Assembly (NCBI RefSeq): GCF_003590095.1
Contig: NC_039480.1
Span: 13,121,328-13,185,327, forward strand
Direction: 5' to 3'
Length of the DNA: 64,000 nucleotides
From: Trichoplusia ni
Lineage: Eukaryota; Arthropoda; Insecta; Lepidoptera; Noctuidae
Of the stretch, positions 1 to 11,262 are shown in pieces. Each line of letters begins with the position of its first letter. Positions within the stretch are counted from its first letter, which is position 1. Made by a program: the position numbers and the translations under genes. Below the pieces are notes generated by a model, which worked only from the letters and a program-made list of their open reading frames with translations, ran no database searches and was not told where the DNA came from.

Positions 1-629
1 CTTGTTAAGGGAAATGTTTATGCTGAAGTTGACGGTGTTTTATAATTGCACGCTCTCGGATCCGCTTTTCGTGATCCTAAACTAGACAATTACGTGTTTA
101 TATTTTTCGACTTTGTGTGATTTCAGTGAGATTTGGGCTGTGATTTAAATTTATCATGAAGGGTGATGTAGTTAGAGATTTTTCTTCAATGGATCTTCTT
201 AATAATAATTTAAAAGTTATATATTTATACACAAAACCGATCAGGATTATTATGTAGACCAAAATTTTACTATAGCGAAAATCGGTTCAGCTGTTCTCGA
301 TAAAATTGCAGTAACTGACACCACTACGTCACACAAAGGTTTGATGAAAACACCTCTAGCTGCATGAAAACGGAAGCTGTTTTCAACAACCAAAAAAACG
401 ATACCCAAAAATCCGGGATGAACTCATCATGGAACCTTTCAGCAAACTCTGATCAAACAAGTGAAGATAGGTAACGAAATATTCACATACCGTTTCAAAT
501 TCACGGAGAGCAGTACTTTAATCAAACGAACACCAAAGTACACAGCCTTTACAGCGAGTGGCTTTTTTCACTATCATCAACGAATAGGGGTCTACCACCT
601 CTTCGAAGATGTCCGTTGCAGTTGTGCGA
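1..629. other. Non-coding, nothing supported
   Basis: The only item of note is a TTTCAG acceptor-like site near 120-125, followed by an ATG (156) and a 38-codon frame ending at a TAG. This is too short to call. Confidence 0.4.
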
Positions 630-722
630 ACGAGACAGCGCACTACGCGGTATGGAGCGACGTCTCTTTTCCACCACTATTGTTGTTTTACTTTGGGAGT
701 TGGTGGTAGGCCCACAGGTCGG
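630..722 (+). repeat. Family B repeat, copy 1
   Basis: Family B is recognised by CGAGACAGCGC, GTGGAGCGGCATCTC, TTTTCCACAA and a GTGGTAGGCCC end. This copy has ACGAGACAGCGCACTACGCG, TATGGAGCGACGTCTCTTTT, CCACCACTAT and TTGGTGGTAGGCCCACA, all in order. The class of element is unknown to me. Confidence 0.6.
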
Positions 723-1546
723 CCGGCAGAGGCTTAACCACGATTGGTCCCTCGACGATGACTTTTGTCCCGTCTCTCAACTCTACTATGTAAATCTATA
801 AATAGAATTTTCCGGAAAAGGTTGAGGAGTGTTGGAATTACAGCGTTTAGTGGTTTATATGTCAATGGTGTTATGGGAATGTTTCGTGACACGCTCGCTT
901 TACACTCTAAAGTGTTATTTTACTGACAGGTGATTTGTGATTTAGAAAAGTGATAATCTGATGAAATCTTCTTTATATACTACATGTATCAGGGAACATT
1001 TTAGGTTTAATAAGATTTCAGTATTAAAAAAGTAAAAACTAAATCCTATTAATCATATCATCCGTCGCCAAACTGTGTCTTAAGACTAAAAATAAAAATC
1101 AAGGTTAAGCGGTATTTATGGTTTTTAACTTCAAGGACATGATTCCGACTCGCCCTTGACCAGTTTAATTTCAGCACTTAAACCCCTTATTTGATGTTTC
1201 TAAAATCCTGGCGGATAAAATTCCCTTCTAAAATGGGTTATCCTAAAATCATTTTCCAGACACTTTATACTCCTGTGTATACTTTAAGCGATGTGGCGTC
1301 ACGTAAATTGTGGCCTTGGGCCATTTATCACTTCGTCTGCTTAGCAATAAATCGTCTTACCTTTAACAACGTGTCATCTTTACGCAAACTCGCCTCCCGC
1401 GCACGTACGCTTTGGCTGCAAAATGTAAGTCCATCGTTCTTGTGGTGAAACTGTACCCTGCATATGAATAACAAACGTTATACTAGCTGCACAGTGCATT
1501 AAAGATGTTATGTTGTGCAAAATAAACCTATGGGTTATAATTTTTT
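723..1546. other. Non-coding; GC-elevated patch 1270-1430
   Basis: A plus-strand frame (1194-1448) contains GTAAGT at 1423. The peptide lacks protein character. The patch (GATGTGGCGTCACGTAAATT, CTCGCCTCCCGCGCACGTAC) looks more like non-coding constraint. Confidence 0.35.
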
Positions 1547-1650
1547 ACCCCGAACGCAAAAAGAGGGGTATTATACGATTGTCGTGTTAGTCTGACTGTA
1601 TGTGGCATCATAACTCTCGAACGAATTTAATTGCTTACTTAAAATCAAAA
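1547..1650 (+). repeat. Dispersed lepidopteran-type repeat (family D)
   Basis: ACCCCGAACGCAAAAAGAGG, GGTATTATACGATTGTCGTG, TAGTCTGACTGTATGTGGCA and TCATAACTCTCGAACG follow a consensus I recall as common in lepidopteran non-coding DNA. It is a single copy here with no coding content. Confidence 0.5.
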
Positions 1651-3109
1651 ACATAACAAAAACAGTGTTATAAAAATTTGGTTAAATTAGGTAATAAAGT
1701 TTAAAAACAGCAATTGAAAAAAAAAACTGGTCTTGTGATGAATCATTCTAGATCGCAAAAACAATTTAAGGTACAAAATTATCCACATATGTATTATATT
1801 AAACTACAAGAGAACATTTAGCAAAAACGTACTCTTACATCACACAGACACACTTTAAGAGAACTCGCTTACGCCTAAGCCGTGTAAGTCCTGCCCGTAT
1901 TGTCTATCGAAACGACGAATTCATCAATATGTAATCAGAGTTACGAATGGACCATGCCGAGGAGATTACGTCACAACGATAAACAGGGGTATTCATCCAT
2001 TTAATGTCGTGTCAGGTTTGTCCAGGGAGAGCAGTTGTTGTGAAAGCAAGATGGCAATACGCCGCAAGTAGCGTTGTCTCTGTTCCTCATGATAGTCCTG
2101 TTTTCGTGGTAGTAGTGAATAAGTGCTTCTACACCGTGACAAGCATTTTCTGATTCTAAGGTTTGTTGCTGTTGATGAATTATCGTGGAAAAGAATCGTT
2201 TTGTGAGATTTTGTTGTTGTCCCTCTAAGTAAGTTGGTACACTTCGTGCTGTAGCGAAACGTTTAAGGTATTTGTTATTTCTGTTTGATTAGGATATCAA
2301 AATATTATTAAATATCCGAATTTTATCAAGTGAAGTATACAAAGTGAATAGAAAATTACAAAACAACGAATGTTTGCCGAAGTGAAGAATATTCTAATTG
2401 AATAAAAACTATTATTGTTGTAAAAGTAATACTGAATGCCTTAAAACCTGAAGGGTACTAACACCAATACACTAGCTAATAATAAAATATTTTATTGGAC
2501 ACTATATTCAAATGTACTCGTCCAAAAAACGATCACTGTAAACAACAAACAGAACTATAGTAATTTACAACCTACTTGATTACAGAAATTGTTGAATGCG
2601 CGACCAGAAGGCAGCTGCCGCAAATAAGTTAAACTATAATTAAGCCCAAGTTACAGCGTGCACTGTTTAGATAAATTAGTGACCCTTTTCTAAATGTCAG
2701 CGCCGGCCATTAAGTCAAGGCCTTGAAAAGGGTTGACCACTCGCACTCAACGCGCTTATGTATGAAACGTTGATTAACTCACGCGCCATTAGCTGAAAGA
2801 ATATCTTGCTTTTATCTTGTTTCAGATGATTATGTGTTATTATTAGTTATTTATGAAATTGTCCTACACCCAGCTCATATTAGATTAATAAGTATTAATC
2901 CCGGTTATAAACAACCTATGTTAACGATTTCGTCTACATTTTTCCACTTATTTTTCCGTGAAAGAGTATCGAATATCCATCCGTATAAACAAACGTTTAT
3001 TATATTAGTGAGATTATCTAGTTAAAGGGTCCCTTATCAAAAACGACTGTCAATCTTATATTTTAGTGTGAATTTAAGAGCGCTTACGCTTGTATAAAAA
3101 GGATCTGAA
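1651..3109. other. Non-coding; enhancer-like patch 2590-2790
   Basis: It is mostly AT-rich. From about 2590 to 2790 the DNA is balanced and non-repetitive (GAAGGCAGCTGCCGCAAATA, GTCAGCGCCGGCCATTAAGT, GATTAACTCACGCGCCATTA). No gene is seen. Confidence 0.35.
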
Positions 3110-3166
3110 TGCAAGATGTCACACTACATAGCGTGGAGCGGCATCTCACCCGAAATAATGTTTTTT
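3110..3166 (+). repeat. Family B repeat, short copy
   Basis: It shows AAGATGTCACACTACATAGC and GTGGAGCGGCATCTCACCC. The tail after CCCGAAATAATG is not recognisable. Confidence 0.5.
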
Positions 3167-3427
3167 CTTGTCATATAGTTAGTGTAGTAAAAATATTATA
3201 ACTAAAAGTGGACTTGGTAAGGCAGGCCTCAGATCAACAAACTTATTCTCGGAACATCCTTTATTCTTTTTTTTATTCTGTTTCAAATTTGATTCTTTAT
3301 TTGATTGGGTTCTGAAATTTTACCAAAGCAACCCAGGGGCGAATAGCGATCGAACATTGGCTGTCGATCAAGCGTGCCACTGCAGAAATTCCCTCCAGTA
3401 TCTCGATCTCAATGCGATTGAAACAAA

Positions 3428-3443
3428 ACTCCGGATCCGGAGT
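3428..3443. repeat. 16-bp perfect palindrome
   Basis: ACTCCGGATCCGGAGT is its own reverse complement with no loop. It is followed directly by a partial repeat of the unit (CCGGAT), in otherwise AT-rich sequence. Confidence 0.7.
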
Positions 3444-5813
3444 CCGGATTTTAGCATAGTAATGTTCAGACATAACCGAAACATTCTATAGAAACAAGTA
3501 TTTACTTTACCTAACATTGTAATCCGAGTTTTTTCCTTTTTTCATTAAGGAAACGCTAGGTGTGTTATATTTTCCTGTATTCCTACTGTCTTATGGCTTG
3601 GGTTTAGATGGGATGGGTATAAAGCGGCTGTCGGCTTCACCGCTTCTAAGGCAGCAAGAACGTGAGCGAATTGCCAAATAATACACGTTTATTATCAGAA
3701 AACAGAACTGAATAGCATAATTTTCTATACAGACTTGTTACATCATATTTGTTGAGATCCATGTTAAACTGGAGAAAAACAACGGGTGGAACACAAACGC
3801 AATTTAATAGGCTTACCTACTACATATATATAACTTTGCTTTTGCCTTCACTTATCACTTTTCACGCAATTATTTTTGAAATTAGCGTTACATATTTTTT
3901 TCTTGATTTATCAATGTTATTTATACGCCAGTATAAACCCCGTTTTACTTGTTGTAATAAAACGTAGTGTCTCTTACACATATATTTTAAATCGGCTTAG
4001 TAGTTGACCGAATCGTAACATAATTATACAAAGTCCAAAATTTTAGACAGCTGTAAAATAAGTCTATAAATAATATGAATTAATCAATAATGGTAGTCTA
4101 GTTGACTTGTACCCATAGCCAAACCCTACTTCCAATAAAATAAATATTGTAAATACAACCTACCTATCTCTCTTTGTATTTATAACAAAAATACATGATA
4201 TATTTGAACGCCAAACTCACAGTACACATTTCATTTATGTTGATCAAACAACGTAATTTAATTTTCTTACCCAGCAAAAAGCCGTCTACTTTAAAATTCA
4301 TAGGCAAGATGTTACATTAAGCCTTAATTCCCAGATCCACAATTTTTCATAAACACCAAACAAAATTGCTTGTATTAAACAAGCAACGTAATTTATACTA
4401 CAAACTAGCAATTTATAGCTTCAAAGAATAAACTGGAAGCCAGTGGAAATTAGACGGGGTAATCTCAACCTAGTCAGTTACCCTTGAGTGTAAATCAGAC
4501 GAGGTGTAGGAATGTAATTACAAAATTAATTAAGTCAAGTAAAAAAGAAGCTATACTTTTATTATTTCTTGTAATGTTCATAAAGCAGGTAATTTATTTA
4601 TCGTAATGATGAATGGTTTCGTTATAATGCGTAAATCACTGAACTAGCTGTTTTGATAAACTTATTCTACATATTTTACATCGTCCTACATCGTGTAGCG
4701 CATTGTCACGCTTCCAAAAATTTATTTATTCCAAAACCGCAACGGTCATCTTAAACAGCGTAAAGTAAAGACACTTATAGCTATGAAAATTGGTTTTATC
4801 GTCATCGTGTCGTCTTTTTTCAATGCTATATTTTCTTTTTACAAAATACACCTTCCCTCATTCATACTCTCAGCCCATAACTTCTCCTGGTAATCCTTCA
4901 TAGACCACGCCGGTTCGCAGCGTCATAAAAGTTGGTCTGCGTTCAACTTTCGATTCAAAATGTATCTGTGTTATGTTGGGATATTATAATTAAACTTTTA
5001 CGTAATTAAAGTTTTCAGCAAAGATCGTGTAAAAGTACGCATCTGGTTGTGTAAGGCGCCATGTTTGAAGTACTAATTATTATAGAAGTTTGAAATAAAA
5101 TTGATTCTTTCAGAGGTACACACATTACCTATGTTTCGATTTTTACCTTAACGACTTAATTTTTTTTAACTTTTCGATTTCTTTGAAGATTTCATTTGAT
5201 TTTTATCTCCTTAATATTTATTAAGAATTTATTAGACAGAACTTATAAAAATCATAGAGCGGGGTTCATGGTTTATACTAGTTGATAACATAATGACACG
5301 CTTATAGCAATTTAATATTTGTTATATGATAAAAAAAAAATAACTGTGTATAGGTAACTTCTAGATGGAAAGTTAAATTTGAATGAAATTTTCATTTTGT
5401 ATCAATTTCATATGCCTTTAATATTTTAACAATTGTTTATAATCTTTGTGTTTGTGTATAAGGTTTCTTCATGCATATTCTTGAGATCCTTTCAAGATAG
5501 CCAGAGTTCGTTAAACCAGAGTAATCATGAATGACTTACAATACTTTGCTTTTAAGGTTGTGACCCTAAAGCAGAGACAAAGTATAAGTCTCGCTGTTAG
5601 CATTAACTTGACACAAAGATAGTTCTTTTAATGCCAGTTTGACTAAACTTGAAGCGAAGTAAACAGTTAAGCGTAGTTTAAGTAGGTATTCTCAAGCACT
5701 TTAAGACGGTAAATGCTATTGCAGGGCGACCCACTGCACTTCGGTTATATTGACTTGTAAAAACTTTAGATATATTTGGTTGGGCTTACCTACATAAAAT
5801 GTGTGTCCGACTG

Positions 5814-5854
5814 CTAAGCAACTGTCTCCAAATCTTTGGAGACAGTTCCTAAGC
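5814..5854. repeat. Perfect hairpin flanked by 6-bp direct repeats
   Basis: Arms AACTGTCTCCAAA (5820-5832) and TTTGGAGACAGTT (5835-5847) are perfect reverse complements with a two-base loop. CTAAGC occurs directly on both sides (5814-5819 and 5849-5854), like a small insertion with a target duplication. Confidence 0.8.
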
Positions 5855-7164
5855 GGATAATTAAATTGAATTAGAAATATTATTTATTAAATTGAAAAAA
5901 AGGTGTTTTCATCTATTTAATTATACATTATTTTTAATTTTTTAAATAAATATTGTAGCTAAAAACATGTATAAATAAAGTAACATTATCATTGCACTAA
6001 ACACACATTAAAGTTCTACAACTCAATCTCAACATTAAAAACCTAAAAAAAAAATTGGTCATGAGCCTCAATAATTGATACAACGCTGAACAGAATACCA
6101 AAAACAAATAAAATGCCACGTCAATTAGTGCACCAGCTATGTTGAAATCAGGGGTGCCAACAATCCGAATTTTGTGCGAGTAAAGTTCGAAACAGCCGCA
6201 TTTAGAGGCTAAGGCGTTTAAAGCTGCAATTCTGTGGCACAACCACAATTCCATGGGTTAAGGCAGCTCAGCACTGCTTTTCAGTGCTTCTGTGTTACTA
6301 TTGCACTCGGATTTAACGTTTATTCGTAACATAAAGGTTATTATGTGGACTTGATAATAAGAGCCTGTGTGGATTGTGGATAACCATTTTTGTACTTAAT
6401 GCTTTGTTCATATTTTGGGGTTACAAAATTTGTAATTAGCATGACATCTTTTCACTTTAGAATTTTGCGTTTTTGTGTGAAAGACAACGAAGAGGAAAAA
6501 GTTGTTACTGTTATATTGCTCTAAAATGATCGAAACGAAATGTAATTTCCATTTTGCTTCCTCAAAAACTTTGATTCAAGAAACTGAAAATGAGTGTCCA
6601 GTAGACTGAAAACCATGCCTATCCCTAACAAAAAAAACCAGCTAAAAAATAAAGCTGACTTCGTGCAGGTTTAAGAAAGAATTGTTCCAAAAGCAAAAAT
6701 CTTCCGTATTACTTCAGTAATAATTAATTACTCAATGCCCAAACTAACCTCCCCTATTAAACTCCAAATGATCTACAACATTTTGCTTCTAATCTTAACG
6801 AAATAGTTTATGCGCTCATAACGCAAATTCCCTTCACTATTTATCTCTTCTTTTCACTTGTCCTTTCGCAAAAATGAGAATTTATTGCTTGTGTAAGCGG
6901 ACCGTCTTGGCTGACCACTAATGAAATGTTATATAGCCTCCAAGCAAAGTCTGTGATATTTTTTGCGTATAAACTTAGCAGTCGCCGCTTGGAAGATGTA
7001 TTCTCTTTGTTTTTATGCCGTCCTGGTATTGAATTTTGTTTTATTTACGTAAAATTTTATTTGTTGTGAAGGAAGTTCTTGATTTTCGTGGAATGTCGTA
7101 TTAGAATTTCAAATAAGGTGAAAAATACAGATATAACGAAAATTATAACTGCTAGCGATCAGGA

Positions 7165-7262
7165 TTCACGAGATTCAGCCTGGTGACCGATGGACAAGTA
7201 ACGGATAAGACAGTAGAATCTTAGTAATAATTGTGTTGTTTTTAACCTTTGGGTACTAAAAT
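7165..7262 (-). repeat. Family A repeat, decayed copy
   Basis: It contains AGATTCAGCCTGGTGACCGA, AGAATCTTAGTAATAATTG and CCTTTGGGTAC in the order expected for the reverse strand of family A. Confidence 0.6.
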
Positions 7263-7609
7263 CCTAAGAAGAGTATTTGAATATTCGAGTAGGTACACGC
7301 AAAAACACTAAACCTATTTTCACTGTATCTAAAAATAACGTACTTCCAACATATTCCTAAGAACTAAATCAATGATTTCTCGGAAAAACATTATTTTTAG
7401 TTAAAAAAGTATTCTTCTAAATCGGAGATTAGCCGTGAAAGACAAAAAAATAAAGAACTGTTGTTATTCATTGGAATTACTGGTTTTGTATAATAAGCTT
7501 AGAGCCTTATTCTTAAGCGACTAGTTAAATATTTATGTAGACGAAACAATATAAACAACGATTATTCTGTGTCTTTATTGTGTAGTGTTTTTATGTATGG
7601 GTGTAGATC

Positions 7610-7763
7610 TTTGTTCCTCTTACACTCAAAAACGACTCAACGGATTAAGACTAAACTTGGTACGCAGATAGTTTATAACTAGGAGTAACACAGGATGGTT
7701 TTCATCCCGATTTTATCTTTCCGCGGGATCATTTTCGATTTATAGCCGCCGGCTAACAGCAAG
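7610..7763 (+). mobile_element. Helitron-like element, 3' part with mutated terminus
   Basis: It shares the CTCAAAAACGACTCAACGGA core, the TATCTTTCCGCGGGATCA stretch and a GCCGCCGGC hairpin-like end. The terminal CTAG is changed to CAAG at 7760-7763. The 5' start is not recognisable. Confidence 0.5.
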
Positions 7764-9616
7764 ATATTAAAATAAATAAGGCTTAAAATTGAGCTATTGA
7801 GAACTAAGCAATTCATACCCAAATAAAAGATAAAATGAGTCCCAAAGAGTTTAATTAAAAAGGTTTGAATTCAAAAACATTATTCATATCGTATGAATGG
7901 TTATACATAAATGAATATTCATAGCCTCATACGAGTTTTATTCTAGAGTGAGCGATTATGTTATCAACATTTATTGCATACGTCTCTCACCCTATATGAA
8001 TTACAAATGTATGAACAAGAAGTTCAGAACACCCAGGGGTGTATTAAAAGAAATCTCAATGTGAATAATAGTCGTTAACATTTTGAATATTTATTAGGTT
8101 TTGTAATACGTCACCAAGTTTGAGTTTCAACATCGCTTATTCGCTTCCACTCACAGATGTGTTAAGAAAGCGATCTGGCATCACCGGCGATATAATATAC
8201 TTGAGTAATGCCGAAAATAATTAAATCTGTACCAACTACCCAATGGACCGAATACCGAATGGACCCATACGAAATAACAGACGTCAGTAGTGGGACAATC
8301 CAGGCTGGTAATAAATAATACAATTTTGTAAAAAAAATATCACCGTCACTACTTAAATATGCATTCGATAATACTATTAGCATGTTAGTGTGAGTTAATA
8401 TGGTCGACATTTCAGAATTCCGTCGTCGCGTCAGTGTGTTGTGGGAATTTTAATAAAAATAGAACTAAAAAAAAAACATTTTAATATCCAAAAAAGAATT
8501 TCTGAAATACTCATATCACTGAATTTTGTTTGATTAATCACTGACCACTTCTCATTAGCTGTCGCTTCTCTTCTTGACAATGACAATCGCGATCATTACA
8601 ATTGAAATCACGACACATATTTATTTTCTGTGATCTAGGCTTCAAAAAGAAAGCTCATTACTTGCAAAACTTGTTCCGAATCATTAAAATTTATACTTTC
8701 TACGACTTCACTTAATGAAAATACGTAAAAAGTTTTCGTTTGTGTTCTATAGAACTTTTAAATTAGGAGCTAAAAAATATTTATTTCTTTAAATGGGCTT
8801 TATAGGCTTTCAATAGAGCGTAAATAACGTAGTGTTTATAAACCGTACAGGATAATGTTCCGTCTCGCTTCTACAATGGCATACAGTATGCGCATAACAA
8901 GGATAAAAAATTATGTTTCAGATATCATTTTGGTAATTTAGAGCAACCATTTGTGTAATTACCAAATGTCTGTTCTGAGTAAGATGTCTTTGTGCATGAG
9001 ACTTTCTTGAATGTTTCCGATTAAATTTCTAAGTGCGGGACGGGTATAAAAAAAAACTACTAGGTTAGATATATTTTCTTAAGATGCACTTCTTCTGTAT
9101 TTTCATTTTCCAGTAAGATGTATACAAAAACATTTTAACCCACTATTTTTAAAGACTTGAATACATACAATTTATTTCAACATAATACCCGCCGACAGCA
9201 TAAAACTTTTAACAATCCGGTTTATAGTTGAATAATTCACTTTTTCAAGTGACAATCACGCTCTCATATTAACGTTGGCTGATACAAAAAGGTTGCGAGT
9301 AGGGGTGTGTCTCGGACTAATCCGCGCCAACTCTATTTTGGTAATCTCGCCTCCTGGCGCGACTTAGTCGTATCTTGTTTGGGATGCTGTATAAGTCAGT
9401 GGCAACCCTAATCCCTGTAAGCCACTCTTTTGATGATATCGTTAATCATTGTGTGTGTTCACAGTTTGGCTCTACTTTGGTTTACGATTCGTTTCGGTGG
9501 GATGAAAATAAAGCTATATTTTTGTACATTTGTATCAATTATGAAATTAAAGGCTTAAGATTATATTACATGATAGGAACTAACCTGATTGATTTTAGTA
9601 TTTAACTAGAAGTAAC
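7764..9616. other. Non-coding AT-rich stretch
   Basis: No gene or recognised repeat. A minus-strand frame at 8162-8410 is AT-rich with no domain signal and is left uncalled. Confidence 0.4.
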
Positions 9617-9809
9617 ATAGCAGGAAGAGATCGAAGTAAGATACTAGCATAATCTAGAACGTGCAGTCACTCCATCACACCGCATTACAATAATATTATG
9701 TTGGGAATACAACCACAAAATTGAGCACGCAGAATGTAATAATATAATTACTGATATTATTTTACGTTCTTGATTATGCTAGTATCTTACTTCGATCTCT
9801 TACTGCTAT
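9617..9809. mobile_element. MITE with 46-bp terminal inverted repeats
   Basis: The left arm 9617-9662 and right arm 9764-9809 are reverse complements at 44 of 46 positions, both reading ATAGCAGxAAGAGATCGAAG inwards. The 101-base centre has no coding potential. TA dinucleotides border the GCAG...CTGC core (9618-9619 and 9807-9808), compatible with a TA duplication as in Tc1/mariner elements, although a TWA-type PIF/Harbinger duplication cannot be excluded. It lies about 210 bases before the exon-like repeat at 10018, but I see no structural link. Confidence 0.85.
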
Positions 9810-10017
9810 TATATTATATTACTAATATATTTGTTAAATTCTGGTTGATCAACGTCTATACACGGTGATTTTTTAGTCGTTTTACAAAATTAGCCCAGTT
9901 CATGTATCCGACGTAAAATACCCCTAGGCGCGATTTTTTTTTTATCATCAACTAAGATAATAAGTACGAAGAAAAATTAAACAAGAGAAATCTGAAATAT
10001 ACTCTTAAAAATGATAA

Positions 10018-10244
10018 AAACGCCGCCGCCCGCGCCCCTCACCATTGTTACAAGGCTCGGACCGAGCTCGCAACAGAGCTGTGTTTCTAAAAAAAACACG
10101 AATTGCATCATAATATTGAATAAAAATTGCATTTTAAATTTATTCAAATCTCATAAATACCTATTTTTTATCATGAACGTGTTCTAGTCATTGGATACAT
10201 AAACTGGGCTGCTTTTGTAAGACGACTAAAAAATCACGGTAAGT
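10018..10244 (+). repeat. Exon-like segment, copy 1 of a two-copy repeat
   Basis: The segment matches 59217-59446 in the same orientation: CCGCC-rich start, GGCTCGGACCG, CTCGCAAC, TAAAAATTGCA, TCTCATAAATACC, and a 3' block reading LVIGYINWAAFVRRLKNHG in one frame. It ends exactly at GGTAAGT (10238-10244), a consensus splice donor. Upstream the frame differs from copy 2 by one base and has stops, so this copy is decayed. No hAT ends are visible around it, so it is a fragment or an independent source copy. Confidence 0.7.
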
Positions 10245-11262
10245 ATTTATCGACGAAAAAGATCGTAATATTGATTTTTCTGTGTTACATGACTACCTCG
10301 CTATATACTGCACGGCGCTATGCATTGCCAATCTTTCCGCTTCATTTATTAGTATTTATAGTCTCAGCTATTCTTGCACATTTACTGCATGCCTGGACAA
10401 TGGTATCGGAGTGAAAATTTATAATTTACGGCTCGAAATCATACTTTTAACTTCCAAAAAATGTATTTTGTAGAAGGTAAGGTATATAAATCCAAAGTTT
10501 TGCGTCCGTCACCAGTCACTGGACAATGAGCTATAGATAATCATTACATGCAAGTACTCTCAAAGCATACGTTTTAGTTTAACATCAACAATAACATATT
10601 TTTTTTCTAATCAGAAGACAATTTTTTTAAAGGATTCCCTTTCACAACGTTTCAGCTTCAGCAAATCCGTCTGATATTTGTCTCCCTCTACTGTGATCGA
10701 CACAAACCCAACTGTATCATCAATAGGCCTTACCTTTGCTGAAACCTTCTGTTTCCACATAAATAATTCAAAAGCATCACAATGCAATCGGATATCGCTG
10801 CAGGTTCATATTTCACGACACACTGCCGCGCAGTAATTAATGTTGGAGAGAACAACGGCTGGCCGCATGGCTTTGGCACGGCCACTCCCAGCGCCACGCC
10901 GATCTCAGCATCTAGCATAAACATTGATTTACGACACTTTATTATTTCACAAGGACTATTGAACGCGAAATCCGTATTTTTATAAAGATGGGATTTTTAA
11001 GCAGAGTTGGCTGTTTGAGGTTGGCGTGTATACCAATAGGAAAAGGCCAATCGAATGAGGGTAGTCGAATAAAGGTAATAAAAATGATCTAGTAAAATTA
11101 TTTAAAATTTCGGAGCATAATAAAGTTCCACTGATAACGTACCTACTTGCAAAGTCTTTGAATGCGTTAAAAAAATAAATTACAAAATCATGTGGGCTGC
11201 GGCGCATGAATTGTCATGAAAATTAGATTTACATTTTAATTATATCAAATAAATAAAAAGTG
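10245..11262. other. Upstream region of the SLC6-like gene
   Basis: No TATA box at a useful distance and no convincing upstream exon. The AT-rich leader runs straight into the ATG. A balanced patch around 10790-10920 (CAGGTTCATATTTCACGACA, GGCTGGCCGCATGGCTTTGG) could be regulatory. Confidence 0.3.

Larger units (their letters stand above)
3167..7164. other. Non-coding AT-rich stretch
   Basis: Apart from the palindrome at 3428 and the hairpin at 5814, I see only poly-A/T tracts and short accidental frames on both strands. Confidence 0.4.

Noticed and set aside
11260..11262. GTG one codon before the ATG as a start for the transporter
   Set aside because: This is a eukaryotic gene. The ATG at 11263 has a suitable context, and a TAA lies at 11254.
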